This document shows, piece after piece, positions 1 to 7,873 of a stretch of 64,000 bases of DNA. Below the pieces are notes generated by a model. It was not told where the DNA came from, ran no database searches, and saw only the letters and a program-made list of their open reading frames with translations. The stretch covers positions 111,824 through 175,823 of the forward strand of contig NZ_RSEL01000029.1 in assembly GCF_003958625.1 (NCBI RefSeq). Reading direction: 5' to 3'. This DNA is from Tsuneonella rigui. GTDB taxonomy: Bacteria; Pseudomonadota; Alphaproteobacteria; Sphingomonadales; Sphingomonadaceae. The position numbers and the translations under genes are program-made. Within the stretch, counting starts at the first letter, position 1. The number at the start of each line of letters is the position of its first letter.

Positions 1-665
1 AAGCCGTTGCCGATGAAGAAGCAGCTCGTGCCGAAGACTTGGCTGCACGTTCGTTGCTTGCAGCAGCTTTGGGATCCAGTCGCGCCATAGCGTTCGTCGA
101 GGGCGACATGAGCCTCCCGCCACCAAGCGTCGTGGGCAGTCCACTCGAATTGCGATTGGCCGATGCTGAAAGAGCATCCGCGGAGGCTTCGCTGGCAATT
201 GAGCTGACCGCTAACCGCCTTGATCCTGCAGTTGGGCTGGGAGTGCGGCACATTCGCGAGACCGGGGACATTGGCCTGGTCGGCGGTGTATCAATTCCGT
301 TGCCCGTATTTGACCGCAATCGTGGCGGTATCTCCGCTGCGCGTGCCGCGCTCGAAGGTGCCGAAGCTCGGCGGGCAGGAGCGGAAATCGCGGCGGATGC
401 TCGTGCCCGGAACGCGCGCGGCGCGGTGGACGCGAACTTGCGCAGGGTCGAAGCATTAGAGCAGTCGGCCATCCCCGAGGCTGCTGAAGCCTTACGCTTG
501 GCCGAACTCTCGTATCGCGAAGGACGAGCGACCCTCCTCGAACTTCTCGACACCCAAGAATCCTACACAGCCGCGCGTGCCGCACTGACGGATGCACGCC
601 TCGCGCTGGCGCTCGCGCAAGCAGAACTCGCCCGAGCCGTTGCTACCGGAGACACCGAATCATGA
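1..665 (+). CDS. TolC/CzcC-family outer membrane efflux protein, C-terminal part
   Basis: The reading frame is open from the left edge of the window, so the N-terminus lies outside it. The visible part ends with long Ala/Glu/Arg-rich amphipathic helices typical of the second repeat of TolC-type channels, including the recurrent 'LAELSYREGRATLLELLDTQ' segment near the end. In HME-RND systems this protein is the outer-membrane exit duct (CzcC/CusC). Its stop overlaps the start of the adaptor gene (ATGA), so the two are translationally coupled. The family assignment is firm; the metal transported cannot be read from this fragment. Confidence 0.87.
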   Translation, partial: AVADEEAARAEDLAARSLLAAALGSSRAIAFVEGDMSLPPPSVVGSPLELRLADAERASAEASLAIELTANRLDPAVGLGVRHIRETGDIGLVGGVSIPLPVFDRNRGGISAARAALEGAEARRAGAEIAADARARNARGAVDANLRRVEALEQSAIPEAAEALRLAELSYREGRATLLELLDTQESYTAARAALTDARLALALAQAELARAVATGDTES

Positions 666-1855
666 ACACAATCGTCGAACGCGTCCGCATACTGCGCGAC
701 GAGCCAAAGGCCCGCCTATGGGCGGGGGTCGCGGCCGTGGCCTTGGTCGCCGGGATTGGGGGACTCCTCATCGGACGATCGTCCGCTCCTCAGCCGGAAG
801 TGCCGACCGCACCTGCAGAAGAAGATCACGCCGAAGGCCCAGAAGGCTTTATCGCCATCGCTCGCGAGCAGCTTGCACCGAACGGAATCGTGGTGGAACG
901 GGTCACGGCTGGCTCCCTCACGGATGAGATTATTGCGCAGGCCACCGTCGGTGCGCCGCCTGAAGGGGCCGGGGTGCTGACGGCACGGGCGGACGGCGCA
1001 GTGGTGCGCATGTTCAAGCAGCTCGGCGATCCCGTCGGGACAGGTGAGACCATAGCCCTCCTCGAAAGCAGGGAAGCGGCAAGCTTTGTCGCCGAGCGGA
1101 ACACGGCCGCAGCACAGGCCCAGGCTGCAAGGGCTGCCGCCGCACGAGAACAACGCCTGTTCGACGCTAAGATCACCGCTCGGCAGGACTTGGAAGCGGC
1201 GATTGCCGCGCGCCGCATAGCCGAAGCGGAACTTCAGCGCGCAGACGCCGCTGTCAGCGCGGCAGGGGTTGCGGGGGGCGGGCGATACCTTGCTGTCCGC
1301 AGTCCGATTGGCGGTCGCATCACCGAGGTCAACACTCGGCTCGGCGCGTTCGTCACCGCAGGGGCGGAACTGTTCAACGTCGCGGACCCGACCCGCATCC
1401 AGGTCGAAGCTGCCGTCCCCGTGGCTGACGCCCGGCGGCTTGCACCTGGCGACAGGGCCTTTGTTGAGTTGTCGAACGGTGAGCGGACCGAAGCCGTCGT
1501 TCGTTCTTCAACCCCAGCGCTCGATCCGGAAAGCCGCGCAGCCACCGTGGTGCTTCGTGTGATCGGCCCAGCAGGCGGCCTGACACAAGGTCAGGCCGTG
1601 CGCGTGCGCATCGTGCCCAGCGGCAGCGTGGCTGGCGGAATTGTCCTGCCTGAAGAGGCGATCCAGCAGATAGAAGGCAAGGACAGTGTGTTCGTGGCGG
1701 TCAAGGGCGGATTTCGCGCTGTGCCTGTCGCAACGGGACAGCGTAGCGGCGGCCGGGTCGAGATCGTTTCGGGACTGAAGGAAGGCCAAACGGTCGTCAC
1801 CCGCGGCGCGTTCGCGCTGAAGTCACAGCTCGGGGCCAGCGAGGCTGAGCATTAG
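662..1855 (+). CDS. czcB: CzcB/CusB-type efflux RND periplasmic adaptor
   Basis: A 397-residue membrane fusion protein that would bridge the inner-membrane RND pump and the outer-membrane channel. An N-terminal membrane anchor at about residues 18-40 is followed by a half-lipoyl/barrel-sandwich region (ADGAVVRMFKQLGDPVGTGE), an alpha-helical hairpin rich in Ala and Arg (about 140-200), the returning lipoyl half (LAVRSPIGGRI) and a beta-barrel with a C-terminal membrane-proximal domain (VSGLKEGQTVVTRGAF). There is no obvious His-rich N-terminal metal-binding tail like that in some CusB proteins. It overlaps the upstream channel gene and abuts the next gene with no spacer, so it belongs to one operon. 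Confidence 0.9.
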   Translation: MNTIVERVRILRDEPKARLWAGVAAVALVAGIGGLLIGRSSAPQPEVPTAPAEEDHAEGPEGFIAIAREQLAPNGIVVERVTAGSLTDEIIAQATVGAPPEGAGVLTARADGAVVRMFKQLGDPVGTGETIALLESREAASFVAERNTAAAQAQAARAAAAREQRLFDAKITARQDLEAAIAARRIAEAELQRADAAVSAAGVAGGGRYLAVRSPIGGRITEVNTRLGAFVTAGAELFNVADPTRIQVEAAVPVADARRLAPGDRAFVELSNGERTEAVVRSSTPALDPESRAATVVLRVIGPAGGLTQGQAVRVRIVPSGSVAGGIVLPEEAIQQIEGKDSVFVAVKGGFRAVPVATGQRSGGRVEIVSGLKEGQTVVTRGAFALKSQLGASEAEH

Positions 1856-2263
1856 GTGCGTGCTCTGTTCGTCGCGACAGCCGTGATGACATTGGCTACG
1901 GGTTGCGCAGCGACCAAGGCGTTGCAGAACCCTGCGCGGGTCGAAGTCCTGCCCAACGACGACTTCGAGCTTTCCGGCGTGCGTGTCGGCATTCGGGGTA
2001 GCTCACTGGAAGTCATCGGGGCCGTCCGACGACGGCACCCGCTAGCTCGCGCGATCGGCGCCCACCTTGTCGTGGAGGCCTTTCGCGGGAATGAGCGTCT
2101 GGCTGGCAAACGGGCCTGGTGGTCTGTGATGTCCATGCACCGGCTACCCGGGGGCCGCTTCCAGTCGCTGCTGGCCGGTGACGCGCTTCGCGCCGACCGC
2201 GTGCGCATCGCAATTCATCCTTTTCACCGGCGTGAAGCCGAACAGGACAACCTAAATGATTGA
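1856..2263 (+). CDS. Small lipoprotein of unknown function inside the metal efflux operon
   Basis: A 135-residue protein with a GTG start directly after the adaptor stop codon, overlapping the pump gene by 8 bases. The N-terminus is a short hydrophobic signal with a lipobox (LATGC, Cys17), predicting a lipid-anchored protein on the periplasmic side. The rest is a small mixed domain with several basic residues, no cysteines beyond the start region and no metal motif that I recognise. Tight coupling between adaptor and pump suggests a role in the efflux complex or its assembly; this is inference from position only. I do not recognise the family. Confidence 0.72.
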   Translation: MRALFVATAVMTLATGCAATKALQNPARVEVLPNDDFELSGVRVGIRGSSLEVIGAVRRRHPLARAIGAHLVVEAFRGNERLAGKRAWWSVMSMHRLPGGRFQSLLAGDALRADRVRIAIHPFHRREAEQDNLND

Positions 2264-5200
2264 CCGTCTCTTGGACGCTTCCGTCCGATTTCGCTGGGTA
2301 GTGCTCGCCGTAACCGCCCTCGTTGCTCTCTACGGAGCGTTTCAACTCGCCCGACTTCCGATCGATGCGGTGCCAGACATCACCAACAAGCAGGTCCAAG
2401 TGAACATTTCGGCCGGGCAGTTCAGTCCGGTCGATATGGAACGCCTAGTGACATTTCCGGTCGAGAACTCCCTCGCCGGGATTCCTGGCCTTGATTACAC
2501 TCGCTCCATATCTCGGAACGGCTTCGCGCAAGTCACCGCTGTGTTCGACGAGAGCGCAGACCTCTACTTTGCCCGACAACAGGTGGCCGAGCGGTTGGCA
2601 CAAGCGGCGGAAAGCCTGCCTGACGGTGTGCAGCCTCAGATGGGCCCCGTTTCGACTGGCCTCGGCGAGGTGTTGATGTGGTCGGTCGATTACGAATCAA
2701 GTGCCTCGCGTCAGTCACCCAAGATTTCAGGGCGTCCTGGCTTCCAGCCTGACGGCAGCTACCTCACCGTGGATGGTGAACTGCTAACAGATGAAACAGC
2801 GCGACTGGCATATCTGCGCACGGTGCAGGACTGGGTCATTCGCCCACAACTGCGTGCAGTCGATGGCGTAGCTGGGATCGATAGCATCGGCGGTTTCGAG
2901 AAGCAGTTCGTCGTCCAGCCCGACCCAAGTAAATTGGCGGGCTACGGTGTGTCTTTTAGCGAACTGGCTGATGCGCTCGAACGGGCCAACTTGTCGGTGG
3001 GGGCGAATTTCATCCAGCGTGGCGGCGAGGCCTTTCTCGTGCGCGCGGATGCTCGCATCCGGCATATCGACGAGATCGGCAGGACGGTAATCGCCAACCG
3101 AGGTGGGTTGCCCATCACGGTCGCGGACGTCGCCGCAGTCCGACTCGGCGGGGAATTACGCACTGGTGCCGCCTCCTACAACGGCAAGGAAGTGGTGATT
3201 GGAACCGCCCTCATGTTGGCGGGCGAGAACAGCCGCATCGTCGCTCAAGCGGTGTCGGAAAGACTGGGCGAGATCACAAAATCTCTGCCGCCGGGCGTTC
3301 GCCTCACTCCACTTTACAATCGCTCGGCGCTCGTGGACGCCACGATTGCCACGGTCGAGAAGAACCTGGTCGAAGGCGCGCTTCTAGTCATTGTCGCGCT
3401 ATTCTGGCTGCTCGGCAATATCCGCGCGGCGGTCATCGCCGCGCTGGTCATACCGCTCTCGTTTCTCATGATGGCGATCGGGATGAACCGCTACGGCGTC
3501 TCCGGTAACCTCATGAGCCTTGGCGCGCTCGACTTCGGTCTGATCGTCGATGGTTCAATCATCATCATCGAAAACTGCCTACGTCGGCTCGCCGAAAGGC
3601 AGCATCACGAAGGTAGACTACTCGACCTAAGCGAGAGGCTCCATGAGGTGTTCGAGGCCGCCAAGGAAATGGTCCGTCCGACGTTGTTCGGACAAGCCAT
3701 CATCCTGCTCGTTTTCGCTCCGCTGCTGACCTTCAATGGGGTCGAGGGCAAGATGTTCACGCCGATGGCTATCACGGTCATCTTGGCGTTGGTCGCAGCG
3801 TTCATCCTCTCGCTGACTTTCGTGCCCGCAATGGTGGCCGTGTTGATCCGAAACCGCGTGTCCGAAGAGGACGTGTCGGCAATCCGCTGGATCAAGGATC
3901 GATATCGTCCCCGGCTCAACCATGTGCTGGCCGCGCCGAAGAAGTTCGCCTTGGCCGGTGTAGGAGCATTCGCGCTCGCGGGCGTGCTGTTCATGACGCT
4001 TGGACAGGAGTTCATCCCACAGCTCGACGAGGGCGACCTTGCGATGCAGGCCATCCGCATTCCCTCCACCTCGCTCGACCAGTCGCTCACCATGCAGCGG
4101 CGGGTCGAAGGAGCCATCGCGTCGTTGCCTGAAGTCTCGTTTATCTACTCGAAGACGGGCACCGCCGAGGTGGCCACCGATCCGATGCCGCAGAACGCAT
4201 CAGACGCGTTTGTCATCCTCAAACCGAAGGAAAAGTGGCCTGACGGCGTGAACTCGAAGGAAGACGTCGTCGAACGCATCGAGGCAAAGATGAAGACGCT
4301 CACCGGCAATGGCTTTGAAGTAAGCCAGCCGATCGAGATGCGGTTCAACGAATTGATTGCCGGTGTTCGGGGAGACGTAGCGATCAAGCTTTTCGGCGAT
4401 GATCTTGAACAGCTCGAACAGCTTGCCGGACAGGTAGCGCGAGCGATCGGGGACGTGGAAGGAACCGCAGATTTGCGCGTCGAGCAAACCGGTGGATTTC
4501 CCACGCTCGACGTGCAGTTCGATCGCGATGCAATTTCGCGCTACGGGCTGTCTGCCGAGGACGTTGCCGACACCGTCGCTGCTGCCTTGGGTGGGCGGGA
4601 AGCGGGTCTCGTGTTTGAAGGTGACCGCCGGTTCGATATCGTGGTCAGGCTGGACAACGCTACGCGCGACAGTCTTGACGCTATCGGCGCGTTACCCGTC
4701 ATGCTCGAAGGCGGTTCCGGACCCCGTGCATCAGTTCCGCTGCGCGAAGTTGCCCGATTCACTTACAGCGAAGGCGTGAACCAGGTTAGCCGCGAAAACG
4801 GTCAGCGGCGCATCGTGGTTCAGGCCAACGTCCGTGGACGAGACCTCGGCTCCTATGTCGAGGCGGCACGCACTGCCGTGAACGAGAAGGTGAAAGTGCC
4901 ACCTGGCGTCTTCATCACTTGGGGCGGGCAATACGAGAATCTTCAAGCGGCTTCGCAGCGCCTAATGATCGTTATTCCTCTCGTTTTCGCGTTGATCTTC
5001 GGAATTCTCTTCCTCGCACTGCGGAGCCTCAGTTCCGCGCTAACGGTATATTCCGCAGTTCCGCTCGGACTCGCCGGGGGCGTTTACGGGCTCTTCCTGG
5101 CAGGTTTGCCTTTCTCGATTTCCGCGGCAGTCGGCTTCATCGTGTTGTCCGGTGTTACCGTGCTCAACGGGTTGGTCGTGATGAGCGGCATTACCCAACG

Positions 5201-5543
5201 ACTAGACCGGGGCGTTCCGATCGACGCAGCAATCTCAGAAGGGATGATGGAGCGGGTCCGCGCGGTGATCATCACCGGCGTTGTTCCAGCGATAGGCTTC
5301 GTGCCGATGGCGATCGCCACCGGACGTGGAGCAGAGGTCCAAAAGCCATTGGCGATCGTTGTGATTGCCGGGCTGGTCGTGGCCACGCTGCTGACACTGT
5401 TCGTCTTGCCCGCCATCGGCAAGCTCCTGCTCCATCGCAAGCGGGAGGATCACGTCCAAGGCAATTACGCCCACGAGGATCGGTTCGGGCGCGAACCGGA
5501 GGCCGCGGCCGCAAATCAAGGAGCACTTCCCAATGCGACCTAA
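2256..5543 (+). CDS. czcA: CzcA/CusA-family heavy metal efflux RND pump
   Basis: A 1095-residue inner-membrane proton/cation antiporter of the HME-RND class. It opens with the expected first membrane helix and the family signature RLPIDAVPDITNKQVQVN. The membrane helix clusters lie around residues 350-560 and 880-1060, separated by two large periplasmic loops. The proton-relay motif DFGLIVDG is present with Asp426 and Asp432, followed by an IIIENCLRR segment. The length is normal for CzcA (about 1040-1100). The family exports Zn, Co, Cd, Ni or Cu/Ag; the DFGxxxD form fits the divalent (Czc/Cnr/Ncc) classes better than the monovalent Cus class, but substrate is inference. Confidence 0.95.
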   Translation: MIDRLLDASVRFRWVVLAVTALVALYGAFQLARLPIDAVPDITNKQVQVNISAGQFSPVDMERLVTFPVENSLAGIPGLDYTRSISRNGFAQVTAVFDESADLYFARQQVAERLAQAAESLPDGVQPQMGPVSTGLGEVLMWSVDYESSASRQSPKISGRPGFQPDGSYLTVDGELLTDETARLAYLRTVQDWVIRPQLRAVDGVAGIDSIGGFEKQFVVQPDPSKLAGYGVSFSELADALERANLSVGANFIQRGGEAFLVRADARIRHIDEIGRTVIANRGGLPITVADVAAVRLGGELRTGAASYNGKEVVIGTALMLAGENSRIVAQAVSERLGEITKSLPPGVRLTPLYNRSALVDATIATVEKNLVEGALLVIVALFWLLGNIRAAVIAALVIPLSFLMMAIGMNRYGVSGNLMSLGALDFGLIVDGSIIIIENCLRRLAERQHHEGRLLDLSERLHEVFEAAKEMVRPTLFGQAIILLVFAPLLTFNGVEGKMFTPMAITVILALVAAFILSLTFVPAMVAVLIRNRVSEEDVSAIRWIKDRYRPRLNHVLAAPKKFALAGVGAFALAGVLFMTLGQEFIPQLDEGDLAMQAIRIPSTSLDQSLTMQRRVEGAIASLPEVSFIYSKTGTAEVATDPMPQNASDAFVILKPKEKWPDGVNSKEDVVERIEAKMKTLTGNGFEVSQPIEMRFNELIAGVRGDVAIKLFGDDLEQLEQLAGQVARAIGDVEGTADLRVEQTGGFPTLDVQFDRDAISRYGLSAEDVADTVAAALGGREAGLVFEGDRRFDIVVRLDNATRDSLDAIGALPVMLEGGSGPRASVPLREVARFTYSEGVNQVSRENGQRRIVVQANVRGRDLGSYVEAARTAVNEKVKVPPGVFITWGGQYENLQAASQRLMIVIPLVFALIFGILFLALRSLSSALTVYSAVPLGLAGGVYGLFLAGLPFSISAAVGFIVLSGVTVLNGLVVMSGITQRLDRGVPIDAAISEGMMERVRAVIITGVVPAIGFVPMAIATGRGAEVQKPLAIVVIAGLVVATLLTLFVLPAIGKLLLHRKREDHVQGNYAHEDRFGREPEAAAANQGALPNAT

Positions 5544-5886
5544 TTTCAAACGTCTCGGAGGCGCTCTCGCTTTGACGATGGTTGCGACCATCTCCGCATG
5601 TGGCCCCAAGACCACCACCCCGAGCTCAGATGGCCATTTAGCATCGCCCCACTCTTCCGACATGGCGATGAACACCACTGGCGACCCTGACACGGATTTC
5701 CTGAAGGCAATGATCCCTCATCACGAGGGCGCGATTGACATGGCGCGTCAGGAACTTGCGGCGGGTACCGACCCTCAAGTCCGGCAACTCGCCAAGGACA
5801 TCATCGCGGCGCAAGAATCCGAAATACGACTGATGAAGGCTTGGATCACCGAGCGTGAAGGCCGCGCAAAGAAGGGAACCAACTGA
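5533..5886 (+). CDS. DUF305 domain lipoprotein
   Basis: A 117-residue exported protein. It has a basic N-terminus, a hydrophobic stretch and a lipobox ending at Cys23 (ISAC). The DUF305 core is clear: DFLKAMIPHHEG with His63-His64, then a predicted four-helix arrangement with a second helix rich in Gln/Glu (AAQESEIRLM). DUF305 proteins (for example CopM) are ferritin-like periplasmic four-helix proteins often linked to copper or other metal resistance. The start overlaps the pump gene by 11 bases and the stop overlaps the next gene (TGATG), so it is part of the metal operon. Confidence 0.88.
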   Translation: MRPNFKRLGGALALTMVATISACGPKTTTPSSDGHLASPHSSDMAMNTTGDPDTDFLKAMIPHHEGAIDMARQELAAGTDPQVRQLAKDIIAAQESEIRLMKAWITEREGRAKKGTN

Positions 5887-6800
5887 TGGGGCAGGAACAC
5901 GCGGGTCACTCGCACGATCACACCGCTGGCGCGAATGCCAAAATGCTAGGCTGGGCTCTGGCGCTTACGTTCACCTACCTGGTCGCCGAAGTCGTCGGCG
6001 GCCTCGTCTTCAACAGCCTCGCGTTACTTTCGGACGCGGCGCACATGCTCACGGACGTTGCCGCTCTAGTGATCGCGCTAATGGCGATAAAGCTTGGTCA
6101 GAAGGCGCCAGACGAGAAGCGCACTTACGGGTATCGGCGTTTCGAGATTCTGGCGGCCGCGTTCAACTCGGTGCTACTCTTCGTCATTGCAATCTACGTG
6201 TTCGTGGAGGCCATCAAGCGCTTTGCGAACCCCGAACCGATACAGTCTTGGGGTATGTTGGCCGTCGCAAGTGTCGGCCTGGTCGTAAACCTAATCTCCA
6301 TGCGCTTGCTCTCAGCGGGCAAGGACAAGAGCTTCAACGTCAAGGGCGCTTATCTCGAGGTATGGGCCGACATGATCGGCTCTGTCGGCGTGATCATCGG
6401 CGCGCTAATCATCCGCTACACCGGCTGGACATGGGTGGACGCGGTGGTGGCGGTGGGTATCGGCTTGTGGGTGCTTCCGCGCACTTGGGTGCTACTGCGC
6501 GATACCACCAATGTGCTATTGCAGGGCGTCCCGGCGGGGCTCGCCCTTAGCGAGCTTCGATCCTCGGTGGTCGCTGTGCCCGGCGTCGAAGGAGTGCATG
6601 ATCTGCACGTCTGGTCGATCAGCAACGACGACGTGAGTTGCACGATGCATATTAGCCTGAGGGCACAGGAAAGCGCTAGCGAAGTTCGCCGTAACGTCGA
6701 ACGATTGCTCCGAGAAAAGTTCGCAATCGTCCATGCGACGATCCAGACCGAGCAAGCAGGCGAACCTTGCGAGCTGACTGGGTCTGGCGCTCATGTCTAA
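5886..6800 (+). CDS. Cation diffusion facilitator family transporter (CzcD/ZitB type)
   Basis: A 304-residue CDF exporter that moves Zn, Co or Cd from cytoplasm to periplasm by proton exchange. The N-terminal cytoplasmic tail is His-rich (HAGHSHDH). Six membrane helices follow, with the metal-site motif SDAAHMLTD in helix 2 (His53, Asp57) and the second site around EVWADMIGS in helix 5. The C-terminal cytoplasmic domain (PGVEGVHDLHVWSI) is the usual ferredoxin-like regulatory fold. The length is normal. A CDF pump working beside an RND pump lets metal be moved first to the periplasm and then out of the cell. It is the last gene of the operon. Confidence 0.93.
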   Translation: MGQEHAGHSHDHTAGANAKMLGWALALTFTYLVAEVVGGLVFNSLALLSDAAHMLTDVAALVIALMAIKLGQKAPDEKRTYGYRRFEILAAAFNSVLLFVIAIYVFVEAIKRFANPEPIQSWGMLAVASVGLVVNLISMRLLSAGKDKSFNVKGAYLEVWADMIGSVGVIIGALIIRYTGWTWVDAVVAVGIGLWVLPRTWVLLRDTTNVLLQGVPAGLALSELRSSVVAVPGVEGVHDLHVWSISNDDVSCTMHISLRAQESASEVRRNVERLLREKFAIVHATIQTEQAGEPCELTGSGAHV

Positions 6801-7118
6801 AGCGCTTCGAAGAGCCGCCGTTGAGTATAAGTCTCAGCCGCACTTCTCGCCAAAGATGAGACGCGTGTTTGTCCGCCGTCTCGTTTAAACGTGATGCTTT
6901 TAGCGTGTCCGCTTTTCACGCTCCATTCTACGTTGCTCAATGACTGAAGTTGGGCGCATTGCGGACATCGAGAATGAACTCGACTTCGTCCGATAACCGA
7001 GCATTGCTGCTCCGACGAATTGTGGCCGACGGGACCGGCCGCTGCCCTGACCGGCGCGACCGGCAGGGCCTTGGGTGGTGGGGCGGCGATGGTGCTGCTC
7101 CGACTAGGAGAACCACCC
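6801..7118. other. Intergenic region between metal operon and recombinase cassette
   Basis: About 320 bases with no convincing gene. It holds a 12-base direct repeat (TGCTGCTCCGAC at 7005-7016 and 7093-7104), an imperfect hairpin near 6965-6992, and a GC-rich inverted repeat around CCCTG...CAGGG near 7045-7070. It probably contains the promoter of the DUF3489-DUF2924-recombinase cassette. A recombination site could also lie here, but nothing in the sequence proves it. Confidence 0.5.
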
Positions 7119-7454
7119 GTGAAGAGCACAGCCACCACGAAGCGCCAGCGCCGCATGGCGCGACAACCGAGCAGCAATGCCAATGGAACGCTTGACGCGG
7201 GAGGCTCGGATAGCGCTTCGCCCGCCATTCGAGAGCCCTCGGAAACGAAGAAGCCCAACAAGACTGACTTCGCCCTCGCGCTACTGAAGCGCGAGGGAGG
7301 CGCGACACTCGACGAACTGGTTGAGGCAACCGGGTGGCTGCTCCACTCCGCCCGCGCGGCACTGACGGCCCTCAGGAAGAAAGGCCACGCGATAGAGCGG
7401 ACAAAGCTCGACGGCCTCAGCCGCTACGCGATAGTCGGATCGGTGTCGCAGTGA
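7119..7454 (+). CDS. DUF3489 domain protein
   Basis: A protein of about 111 residues. I chose the GTG at 7119 because a good ribosome binding site (AGGAG) sits about 10 bases upstream; an upstream TTG at 7020 would also keep the frame. The first half is a basic, Ser/Thr/Gln-rich tail. The second half (from KTDFALALLKREGGATL) is the DUF3489 winged-helix-like domain, ending in a KGHAIERTKLDGLSRY strand pair. DUF3489 proteins are small putative DNA-binding proteins found beside DUF2924 and serine recombinases in Alphaproteobacteria. The stop overlaps the next start (GTGA). A helper or regulatory role for the recombinase is inference. Confidence 0.8.
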   Translation: MKSTATTKRQRRMARQPSSNANGTLDAGGSDSASPAIREPSETKKPNKTDFALALLKREGGATLDELVEATGWLLHSARAALTALRKKGHAIERTKLDGLSRYAIVGSVSQ

Positions 7455-7873
7455 GCCGACTCGAAGCCGAACTCGCGGCTCTGGCGGACCTCTCGCCAGC
7501 GCAGCTAAAAGAGAAGTGGATCGGTATGGAGGGGGCATCCCCTCCCTCGGTTCCCACGGCCCTGTTGCGCCGCCTGCTCGCACAGCGCCTGCAGGAGCGC
7601 CGCCACGCTGCGCTGCCAGCGCTTGTCGCGCGCGAGCTTGTGCGGGTTACCTCGCAAGGCGGAGCAGCCCCGCCTCCTCCCCCGAAGGTCCAGCTCACAC
7701 CGGGCACCCGGCTCGTGCGCGAGTGGAACGGGCAGACCGTAACTGTAGAAGTGCTGGAGACAGGCTTTGCCTACGCCGACCGTACCTGGCGCTCCTTGAG
7801 CGAGATCGCTCGCCACGTCACCGGTGCCCACTGGTCGGGCCCGCGCTTCTTCGGACTGACCGGCAATGGCTGA
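7451..7873 (+). CDS. DUF2924 domain protein
   Basis: A 140-residue protein starting at a GTG that overlaps the previous stop codon. The N-terminal half is helical (LEAELAALADLSPAQLKEKW), followed by a Leu/Arg-rich RRLLAQRLQERR segment and a proline run. The C-terminal half carries the family's recognisable LTPGTRLVREWNGQTVTVEV and YADRTWRSLSEIARHVTG motifs, the last resembling a helix-turn-helix or phage-like DNA-binding module. DUF2924 is almost always coupled to a recombinase. The stop overlaps the recombinase start by 8 bases. The molecular function is unknown. Confidence 0.85.
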   Translation: MSRLEAELAALADLSPAQLKEKWIGMEGASPPSVPTALLRRLLAQRLQERRHAALPALVARELVRVTSQGGAAPPPPPKVQLTPGTRLVREWNGQTVTVEVLETGFAYADRTWRSLSEIARHVTGAHWSGPRFFGLTGNG

